A stretch of DNA of 47,038 bases, from positions 1 through 47,038 of IMG/VR virus record IMGVR_UViG_3300046167_000384; one strand, 5' to 3'. Of this stretch, positions 42,286 to 47,038 are shown in pieces; the first letter of the stretch is position 1; each line of letters opens with the position of its first letter. Origin of the DNA: a virus. Under the pieces are notes generated by a model that was given only the letters and a program-made list of their open reading frames with translations, made no database searches and was not told where the DNA came from. A program made the translations under genes and the position numbers.

Positions 42286-42376
42286 CATCATCTCCATTGT
42301 TTGCAATGATGTACATTAATACAGCGAAGCCAGTGATAGCGATAACAAATGCCCACACAAATTCATCATATGTCAT
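42272..42376 (-). CDS. 34-residue membrane peptide
   Basis: MTYDEFVWAFVIAITGFAVL gives one helix, then an acidic tail NNGDDDGAV. It overlaps the MazG stop (TAATG) and the next gene start. Function unknown. Confidence 0.5.
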   Translation of the reverse strand: MTYDEFVWAFVIAITGFAVLMYIIANNGDDDGAV

Positions 42377-42672
42377 TAGCTATCCCCCTCTTTTACGAAG
42401 ATGCCGTCTATCATTTTGCCTTTACGATCTTTAATATCCTCGTAAGCAACTGCTAGACATTCTTCTAAGTTAGTGCCTTCTCTTTCAGCAATGTTAATTA
42501 ATATAACAAGACAATCTCCAATATCATCTTTGACATCTTGTTTTTTACATACACTATCAGAGAGTTCTCCAACTTCTTGTATTAGTTTTAATACTTGATC
42601 TTTGCTAGTCGCACCTTCGATTAAGTTTCTATCGTGATGCCACTGTGAGATCTTTTCAATTAGTTTTTCCAT
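42376..42672 (-). CDS. MazG-like nucleotide pyrophosphohydrolase
   Basis: 98 residues. KLIQEVGELSDSV and DIGDCLVILINIAE give the EVGEL...D..GD metal-binding pattern of MazG. It hydrolyses NTPs or dNTPs, or alarmone-like nucleotides; many marine phages carry it. The small size means a single domain dimer or tetramer. Confidence 0.8.
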   Translation of the reverse strand: MEKLIEKISQWHHDRNLIEGATSKDQVLKLIQEVGELSDSVCKKQDVKDDIGDCLVILINIAEREGTNLEECLAVAYEDIKDRKGKMIDGIFVKEGDS

Positions 42673-42673
42673 T

Positions 42674-42862
42674 TTATCTCCCTAAAGTTTTTAAATCGTT
42701 TTCGGTTATATACTGATAACCACCTTTGTTGTAGGTAATACCTACCTGCTTTTTTCGCTTGTGTGCTATAGTTTTTGCACTGCTCTCGCCACAAGATAAG
42801 CATAACTTGTAGCCTAGCTCCCACCTTGCTGGTGATACTCTGTTTCCGCATCTACACAACAT
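42674..42862 (-). CDS. Small zinc-ribbon protein
   Basis: 62 residues. CRCGNRVS and LCLSCGESSAK make a C-x-C...C-x2-C zinc site; a basic helix (IAHKRKKQ) follows. It starts within the end of the upstream gene. The alternative frame 42660-42851 lacks these features and is rejected. May bind RNA or DNA. Confidence 0.6.
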   Translation of the reverse strand: MLCRCGNRVSPARWELGYKLCLSCGESSAKTIAHKRKKQVGITYNKGGYQYITENDLKTLGR

Positions 42863-43091
42863 CCGCTAGATCCTGTACTAAGTCTGTAGACTTGATAGTT
42901 TTACCACTAGCTAAAGTGACATTCATCCAACGAGGGTTCTTTTTAATAGGCATGCCATGCCATTGTTCAGTGTACGCCCCTTCTTCAGAAGTGTCTGGTT
43001 GAGTTATTCTTGTTATTACGCTACCATTAGTCTTTTGACCAATGAAGTAATGTTTGTTTGGTTTTCTTTTCCAATAATTCTTATATGTCAT
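42852..43091 (-). CDS. Small basic protein
   Basis: 79 residues. MTYKNYWKRKPNKHYFIGQK start, then a beta-rich body (RWMNVTLASGKTIKSTDLVQ). A ribosome binding site GGAG lies upstream. Unknown. Confidence 0.5.
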   Translation of the reverse strand: MTYKNYWKRKPNKHYFIGQKTNGSVITRITQPDTSEEGAYTEQWHGMPIKKNPRWMNVTLASGKTIKSTDLVQDLADVV

Positions 43092-43114
43092 TTTTTCTCC
43101 TATAAAATATAATA

Positions 43115-43321
43115 CTATGTATTCAGAACTAAATCTTTTAGTTGTTGCAACATACTATTATACTCTGTAGTGAGCGTTACAATTTCCTCATTAAGCGTAT
43201 CTAACTCACGCATGGTTTCCTGAAGCATTTGTTCCTGTCGGTCAAGTGCTTCATTCAACTCGCGTAGTCTCTCTACTCTATTGATTTCATGCTTATTCGG
43301 AAATTGTAATATATCTGCCAT
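43115..43321 (-). CDS. Coiled-coil protein
   Basis: 68 residues from ATG 43321, which overlaps the previous stop as TAATG. Reads MADILQFPNKHEINRVERL then nearly continuous heptads to LQQLKDLVLNT. Possibly an oligomeric scaffold or anti-host protein. Unknown. Confidence 0.5.
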   Translation of the reverse strand: MADILQFPNKHEINRVERLRELNEALDRQEQMLQETMRELDTLNEEIVTLTTEYNSMLQQLKDLVLNT

Positions 43322-43560
43322 TACACCACTGCCTTTGGCTTCCAAGTAATTGTATAGCCTCTTCGCACTAATTCGTTTCGTGCTTTCATTATTTTCTTAG
43401 GTTTAGAACTATAGCCATTTAAGTACTCTATAAGTTCTGCACTAGGTGTTTGCTTAAGATAGTAATGCTTGTACTTCTTAATCGGGTTGTCTGTTCTCAT
43501 CATGCGACCACGCGCATCTCTTGCGTGAATAACTTCACTTTCTTTCCATTTAGCTGGCAT
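43321..43560 (-). CDS. Small basic protein
   Basis: 79 residues from ATG 43560 with GAGGAGG upstream. MPAKWKESEVIHARDARGRM start; KPKKIMKARNELVRRGYTI suggests a small winged or HTH-like domain with a basic face. It may bind nucleic acid. Not recognised. Confidence 0.5.
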   Translation of the reverse strand: MPAKWKESEVIHARDARGRMMRTDNPIKKYKHYYLKQTPSAELIEYLNGYSSKPKKIMKARNELVRRGYTITWKPKAVV

Positions 43561-43912
43561 CTGTTGTACCTCCTCTGATACTATCGTTAGCAAGTACACC
43601 AGATACTGCACTAACTTTGGTTTTAAATTCTAATTCAGTTCTCGCGACTACATCTTCTACAATCATATCACGAATGTTTGCCCAACTGTCATACTCGTAG
43701 CTAAAGCTATCTCTAACTCCAAGTATAGCTTCTTCAATCCATAGATTTGATACTATGACATCGGGATTACCAAGACACTCCTCATTTTCTGGATCAAACG
43801 CCCATACATATTCACTAAGCTCTTCTCGGATCTCTGCTACATTGAAAGATATAAAGTAGTGTTCTCTATCGACATCTACCATGCCTTGTTTCATTTCTTT
43901 ACCTGTAATCAT
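43550..43912 (-). CDS. Acidic protein of unknown function
   Basis: 120 residues, acidic and soluble (EIREELSEYVWAFDPENEE, DSFSYEYDSWANIRDMIVED). ATGA overlap with the upstream gene. No family recognised; acidic small early proteins may act as DNA mimics, but nothing shows this here. Confidence 0.5.
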   Translation of the reverse strand: MITGKEMKQGMVDVDREHYFISFNVAEIREELSEYVWAFDPENEECLGNPDVIVSNLWIEEAILGVRDSFSYEYDSWANIRDMIVEDVVARTELEFKTKVSAVSGVLANDSIRGGTTDAS

Positions 43913-44109
43913 TTTACAATCCTCACAGTTCCTACTACTGACTCTACTTCGTCATCTTTGATTTCGTACTTAGCGAAACCACCTTTCCAGTAGCCGATTG
44001 ATTTCCTACGCTGTAATTCTTTGCGTATCATAGCTCCACTACTACCTTGCTCGTCTTCGCGAGAATGTAATGCTAAGCTGTCCATGTTCATAATTTCTAA
44101 TAACTGCAT
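43909..44109 (-). CDS. Small protein of unknown function
   Basis: 66 residues: MQLLEIMNMDSLALHSRED, then a basic middle (MIRKELQRRKSIGYWKG). GGAGG lies upstream. Unknown. Confidence 0.5.
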   Translation of the reverse strand: MQLLEIMNMDSLALHSREDEQGSSGAMIRKELQRRKSIGYWKGGFAKYEIKDDEVESVVGTVRIVK

Positions 44110-44118
44110 CTTTTCCTC

Positions 44119-44256
44119 CTATGTATTGTCGCTGTCGTTATATTTGACTTTGTGTTTGTTGTAGCGTGAGTACTTTGTTTTGTCTCGCATACGAACTGCC
44201 CTGCAGACCTTTCGTGCATACTTCGCTACTAAATTTTGTTTTTTGTTCTTTTTCAT
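44119..44256 (-). CDS. 45-residue highly basic protein
   Basis: Starts MKKNKKQNLVAKYARKVCRA and continues rich in Lys, Arg and Tyr to DSDNT. Likely to bind nucleic acid or ribosomes. It is first in its operon; the ATG is nine bases after TATAAT, giving a predicted 5' leader of about three bases. Nothing resembling a binding site fits in that. Confidence 0.6.
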   Translation of the reverse strand: MKKNKKQNLVAKYARKVCRAVRMRDKTKYSRYNKHKVKYNDSDNT

Positions 44257-44265
44257 AATATGAAT

Positions 44266-44294
44266 ATTATACAGGAGTTAAGGAATTTTGTCAA
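44266..44294 (-). promoter_or_regulatory. Sigma-70 promoter, near-leaderless
   Basis: TTGACA, 17 bases, TATAAT at 44271-44266. Drives the small-gene cluster 44256 to 41279 and possibly the tRNAs, since no clear terminator was seen in between. Confidence 0.9.
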
Positions 44295-44347
44295 GAGATT
44301 TTTTTGATTTGGCATCAGAAATTTGATGTGGGGGAATTGTATGAAAT

Positions 44348-44393
44348 AAAAAACCCTCTATACTTGCTATCATGACTAACGAGTAAAGAGGGG
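44348..44393 (-). terminator. Terminator of the large noncoding unit
   Basis: CCCTCT/AGAGGG stem continued by ACT/AGT after a one-base bulge pair, followed on the minus strand by TTTTTTATTTC. The loop is long (about 19 bases) but the shape and T-run are good. Confidence 0.8.
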
Positions 44394-45469
44394 GAAATGT
44401 TAATATTGCATCTTTCGATATGCTTTCTCTTTTCCACTAGAAAACATTAAAACCTGAGTGGGAGTTTGTTCCTATTGTTAACGCAGGGGGGACTAAACTC
44501 AAACAAAATGTCTGCGTATGTACTGTAGACTTATAACTTGTCTCGAACAGTGAATACTTCTTGAACCTTTACTACAACCAACAACATATGCATCAGTGCG
44601 TGGCAAGTAAGCAGGTGGTATTTACTTCATTCGATTAACCCAAGAATTAATTATCGCTACTTCATAATTGATTACGCAGTTGCCTGCGGAGGTCGATTTA
44701 AGGCTCTGTTCCTCACTACCTTTTTGTTGATGCTATTGCACTTGTGCTCAATCGTTGAGGGAAGCTTACTGCATGTGGCTTGCTGTGCTCGCCCACGCCT
44801 TACTGCCTCGTTTTGCTGTTTATTTAACAGTAGTTGCAACACTACTCGCATCTATCGTTCGACAGGGATGTAGTTCTACTTAGTCCCATTGAGAGTTCCA
44901 TGCGTTTGCCCTACTCTCCGACTGTGTTCACAGGTGGCGTGGGACTTAGTTAAGAGCGTAGTAGCCGTTCTTATGATAGTTCTACTACTTTGAGGACTTA
45001 AATGGATTTTACAAAGAGTATTTCATCTTACACCTCTGCCTCAACTCTTAAGAGTATGCAGTCGGGTAGCGAGGTTTATTTATTGGCTATTGCTCAATCA
45101 TTTCTTTTTACCTGTACACGCTGGGGTTTCCCTGCTACATACTATTAAAAGTGTTGTTTTCCTACTCGATCTTTTAGCTGGTGTCTGTGGAAAACGCTAC
45201 ATAAAGTCAGCGTCCAGCGAGCAAATGTTGTCGTGCATTGCTTAATAATCACGGGTTGTTACGCCTCACAAGTTTCGTATTGCAATACTACTCCTCATCC
45301 TCACGCTGACCTTCCAATAATGCAGAAGTCGATCAGTTCACTACTGCTGGGGATTGGGTGATTGATAGTCCAACCACTTACCTGCCTCAATCACTCTCGG
45401 CAAGGTTGCTGACACACATAGGAATGATACCAATTTACGAAATGTCAGTCTTTTATCTTTTTTCGATAT
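44348..45469 (-). ncRNA. Candidate 1.1-kb structured noncoding RNA
   Basis: A transcription unit of about 1122 bases between the predicted +1 (about 45469) and a terminator at 44348-44393. No frame on either strand shows a credible gene. Many stems are visible. 44882-44888 pairs with 44940-44946, enclosing two hairpins (44891-44896/44913-44918 and 44922-44926/44929-44933), a proper junction. 44958-44964 pairs with 44982-44988. Palindromes lie at 45044-45055 and 45277-45288. GAGGCAG occurs three times on the RNA strand. Size, phage context and nearby tRNAs recall GOLLD and ROOL RNAs, but I cannot confirm homology. The base composition is less A-rich than the flanking genes. Confidence 0.75.
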
Positions 45470-45475
45470 AAATAT

Positions 45476-45504
45476 ATTATACTGAAAGTGAAACCATTTG
45501 TCAA
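45476..45504 (-). promoter_or_regulatory. Sigma-70 promoter of the large noncoding unit
   Basis: TTGACA, exactly 17 bases, TATAAT at 45481-45476. No start codon with a binding site or usable frame follows, unlike the sibling promoters. Confidence 0.92.
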
Positions 45505-45541
45505 GAAAAATTTTGAATTATTTATCTTAATCTACCTTGAC

Positions 45542-45566
45542 AAAAGGTGGCGATTAGGTCGCCACT
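45542..45566 (-). terminator. Terminator after HTH gene
   Basis: GTGGCGA/TCGCCAC seven-pair stem with a five-base loop, followed on the minus strand by CTTTTGTC. It separates the HTH gene from the noncoding unit, which starts 73 bases further on. Confidence 0.8.
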
Positions 45567-45579
45567 CCTTGACAATTTC

Positions 45580-45939
45580 TTAGCTGATTGTGTCAATCAA
45601 TCTTTGGAGGTCAGCCTTGCTGGCTTTCACTAGGGAAGGAAGCTCTATGCCATAGTGTGTCTCGATAGCTTGTAAGAGTTCTGCTTTGCGTACTATTGGC
45701 TCACCAGTCTTAGTTGTTCTTGGTTGTGCTTTGTACACGCCTTCTCTTGAAAGCTTGGCAATTACGGATCTTGTGTTCTTGCCTAATTCTTTAGCTAGTG
45801 CGTCTACTGTTTCTCTTGTAGGATTAGCTGTGTAAGTTGCGACCATTTTTGAGGTCATTTGTTCTGTATAATTAGCTTGTGCCATTATGTTCTCCTGTTT
45901 GTTAAATAGTTTGTTGTAAATTTGTTTAATTGTTTTCAT
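45580..45939 (-). CDS. HTH/SANT-like DNA-binding protein, two possible starts
   Basis: 119 residues from ATG 45939 (nine bases after the -10, near-leaderless) or 101 from ATG 45885 (AGGAG upstream; MAQANYTEQ). The domain begins at NYTEQMTSKMVATYTANPTR; ETVDALAKELGKNTRSVI and LSREGVYK match the 41488 gene closely. The C-terminal SLVKASKADLQRLID is also shared. It has its own promoter and terminator. Probably an abundant early regulator, perhaps acting on the repeated promoters (inference). Confidence 0.75.
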   Translation of the reverse strand: MKTIKQIYNKLFNKQENIMAQANYTEQMTSKMVATYTANPTRETVDALAKELGKNTRSVIAKLSREGVYKAQPRTTKTGEPIVRKAELLQAIETHYGIELPSLVKASKADLQRLIDTIS

Positions 45940-45948
45940 TATGATAAT

Positions 45949-45978
45949 ATTATATCAACTTTACTTCTGGCTTGTCAA
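45949..45978 (-). promoter_or_regulatory. Sigma-70 promoter for HTH gene
   Basis: TTGACA, 18 bases, TATAAT at 45954-45949, the one family member with an 18-base spacer. It overlaps the stop of the upstream gene. Confidence 0.85.
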
Positions 45979-46162
45979 TAGGTTGGCTTACATTTCTTAA
46001 TCTTTTTTCATTCAGTAAAGCCTCGTCATTCATTCTGTGCCAAATTTGAATTTGGTTTGCCTGCCACTCTTGTTGAGCTTGCACACGCTTTCTTTTTTGA
46101 AGTCTGATACTGTCGTTTACTGATCTTTGCCTTTGCCTTAGCCTACGCATAGTTCTGCTCAT
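45950..46162 (-). CDS. Basic protein of unknown function
   Basis: 70 residues from ATG 46162 (ATGA with the previous stop). Starts MSRTMRRLRQRQRS and stays rich in Arg, Gln and Lys with long helices (VQAQQEWQANQIQIWH). May bind RNA or DNA. The stop codon overlaps the -10 of the next promoter. Confidence 0.55.
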   Translation of the reverse strand: MSRTMRRLRQRQRSVNDSIRLQKRKRVQAQQEWQANQIQIWHRMNDEALLNEKRLRNVSQPIDKPEVKLI

Positions 46163-46308
46163 CCGAATACTCCTGCAATAAAAGTAGCAAACAGTATCCA
46201 TGTCAATGGATGCAATAACAACATTCGCCAAGGTATAGGTTTCCTGTTTGCTTTCTTTTTCTTGATGCGTTCTAATTCCTTAGCCACATTCATTCTTTTG
46301 TTAAACAT
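46159..46308 (-). CDS. 49-residue membrane protein, leaderless
   Basis: Starts MFNKRMNVAKELERIKKKKA, a basic segment, then one hydrophobic helix (LTWILFATFIAGVFG). The ATG is six bases after TATAAT, so a leaderless mRNA is predicted. Upstream in-frame ATGs lie within or before the promoter and are excluded. Confidence 0.65.
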   Translation of the reverse strand: MFNKRMNVAKELERIKKKKANRKPIPWRMLLLHPLTWILFATFIAGVFG

Positions 46309-46314
46309 AAGTAT

Positions 46315-46343
46315 ATTATAACAAAAGTGATCTGGCTTGTCAA
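46315..46343 (-). promoter_or_regulatory. Sigma-70 promoter, leaderless start
   Basis: TTGACA, 17 bases, TATAAT at 46320-46315, then ATACTT and ATG 46308. Preceded by AAAATACTTC. Confidence 0.92.
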
Positions 46344-46355
46344 GAAGTATTTTCA

Positions 46356-46541
46356 TTATGTCATTGTCCAAGCGATTACAGCACATACTAATACGAATAC
46401 TGCAAATATTCCAAAGTCCTCTGCTCTCATATCGCTAATTACTGACAATTCATCTACTAGCCAATTTAATACTACGAACGCCAGTGATAACACGATAGGC
46501 GACATAAATATTACTAAGATGAAGTTTTCCATAAATGTCAT
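46356..46541 (-). CDS. 61-residue two-span membrane protein
   Basis: Starts MTFMENFILVIFMSPIVLSL, with a second helix FGIFAVFVLVCAVIAW, joined by an acidic loop. AAGGAAAACAAATT precedes the ATG; an upstream extension to 46781 would cross the promoter and is rejected. First gene of the leftward block. Confidence 0.65.
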   Translation of the reverse strand: MTFMENFILVIFMSPIVLSLAFVVLNWLVDELSVISDMRAEDFGIFAVFVLVCAVIAWTMT

Positions 46542-46572
46542 AATTTGTTTTCCTTTTTGAAAATATAGTAAT

Positions 46573-46601
46573 ATTATATCTGAATTGATTGGCGTTGTCA
46601 A
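46573..46601 (-). promoter_or_regulatory. Sigma-70 promoter, leftmost-reading early-type
   Basis: TTGACA, 17 bases, TATAAT at 46578-46573. Gives a leader of about 25 bases with AAGGA to the gene at 46541. Confidence 0.88.
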
Positions 46602-46615
46602 TAACAAATGTGAAT

Positions 46616-46726
46616 TATTTATAAAAATGTAGGCACGAACGCCGAGGGGCGGGACGCGAAACCACGCCATCGATGTGGCAAAATCTCGAAAAACGCAAAA
46701 AATCTTCATAAATTTGCCGTAAACTC
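46616..46726. other. Divergent intergenic region
   Basis: Lies between the leftward promoter at 46573 and the rightward promoter at 46727. It holds a GC-rich patch (GCCGAGGGGCGGGACGCG) unlike the rest of the window, then an A-rich stretch. No gene seen. It could hold regulatory sites or a replication signal; nothing specific is visible. Confidence 0.4.
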
Positions 46727-46755
46727 TTGACAAACCCGCAAAAACCTGATATAAT
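46727..46755 (+). promoter_or_regulatory. Sigma-70 promoter, rightward toward window end
   Basis: TTGACA, 17 bases, TATAAT at 46750-46755. Expected +1 about 46762. Sequence after it has no clear gene; a frame to 47032 has only a TTG start. Confidence 0.9.
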
Positions 46756-46789
46756 ACCAGGGTGGGGAAGGGGTAGGTCAAAGTTGCGG

Positions 46790-47038
46790 AGGCTCGCCAA
46801 GCTTGCCAATTTAGACTATATACTTCATTTTTGCACTTACTTCTGGCTGGCGTGCCTAGTTTTTGTACTTATAACTTTTGCACTTTGGCGCAGAGCATGC
46901 CACACACCCGCAGTAAGTCCTCACTATCACGGAGACCCCGTCAAACACTGCGCGTGGCCCTCTATCGAATTTGTACTTCATTTTTTCACTTCACTACTCT
47001 ACTTTGGCGCGCAAGCGTGCTTATTGGCATGAGAATTG
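46790..47038 (+). repeat. Imperfect repeat region at window end
   Basis: Three related segments begin at about 46821, 46865 and 46973. Each runs TACTT, a T-run, CACTT, then GGCG and GTGC or ATGCC. They are spaced unevenly. The reading frame to 47032 has two hydrophobic stretches (FWLACLVFVLITFALW), but no ATG, no good binding site and a repeat-like origin. I treat it as a transcribed repeat region, perhaps RNA, rather than a gene. Confidence 0.4.

Noticed and set aside
42660-42851. Alternative basic protein in the frame next to the zinc-ribbon gene
   Set aside because: It lacks the Cys pattern and the start coupling that support 42674-42862.
44348-45469. Calling the noncoding unit GOLLD or ROOL outright
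   Set aside because: Size and context fit, but I cannot align it to a covariance model from sequence alone; left as a candidate.
44348-45469. tmRNA, RNase P or rRNA identity
   Set aside because: No tRNA-like ends with a tag frame, no recognisable RNase P core and no rRNA motif were found.
46356-46781. 141-codon version of the first leftward gene
   Set aside because: The extension crosses the consensus promoter at 46573-46601; ATG 46541 has a binding site.
1-47038. CRISPR array or integrase/attachment system
   Set aside because: No regularly spaced repeats, recombinase or tRNA-overlapping att-like duplication was seen.

Overview
This window is part of an AT-rich, tightly packed genome of a tailed, apparently strictly lytic marine phage (Caudoviricetes). 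Seen directly: the fibre genes carry oceanic-phage style repeats, an S74 chaperone, LamG/SPRY domains and a DUF7483-like domain. There is also a full phage replication set, a lysis cassette, four tRNAs and many genes of 30-100 codons joined by ATGA or TAATG stop/start overlaps. No integrase, repressor/cro pair or attachment site was seen. Head, portal, terminase and tail-tube genes lie outside the window. The host is inferred to be a proteobacterium, because consensus sigma-70 promoters abound.

Layout. Bases 1-8494 (+): fibre/adhesin genes, ending at a bidirectional terminator. Bases 8369-17033 (-): ribonucleotide reductase beta and alpha, 5'-3' exonuclease, resolvase-like nuclease, SbcC/gp46-like and SbcD/gp47-like subunits, peroxiredoxin and single-strand binding protein. 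Bases 17079-27142 (-): UvsW-like helicase, ParB-like proteins, 2OG-Fe(II) oxygenase, family A DNA polymerase, primase, DnaB-like helicase and a four-repeat HTH protein. Bases 27145-34546 (-): the two halves of a split NAD-dependent DNA ligase, glutaredoxin, GIY-YIG-like protein, HTH protein, complete IscU and DUF3310. Bases 34586-39494 (-): acyl carrier protein, spanins, lysozyme, IscA-like protein and Hsp20. Bases 39610-40551 (+): a four-gene operon with a phage ribosomal protein bS21. Bases 40964-41272 (-): tRNA-Gly, Asp, Glu and Thr. Bases 41279-46541 (-): small early-type genes, MazG-like protein, two related HTH proteins and a 1.1-kb noncoding transcription unit. Bases 46616-47038: a divergent promoter region and imperfect repeats.

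The strongest novel signal is 44348-45469 (-). A consensus promoter and a terminator frame about 1.12 kb that has no credible ORF but many nested hairpins. This looks like a large structured phage RNA; size and setting recall GOLLD/ROOL RNAs, but identity cannot be shown here. The second signal is a family of 14 near-identical sigma-70 promoters (TTGAC[A/T]-N17/18-TATAAT). In several the expected +1 falls on or within about 3 nt of the start codon, implying leaderless mRNAs. One such operon encodes bS21, a ribosomal protein that affects mRNA 5'-end recognition.

Thirteen apparent single-base indels (twelve insertions, one deletion) break otherwise good genes: a fibre gene, RNR alpha, exonuclease, SbcC, the 34963-35149 gene and the IscA-like gene. 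The insertion bias suggests sequence or assembly error more than decay, but reads would have to decide.
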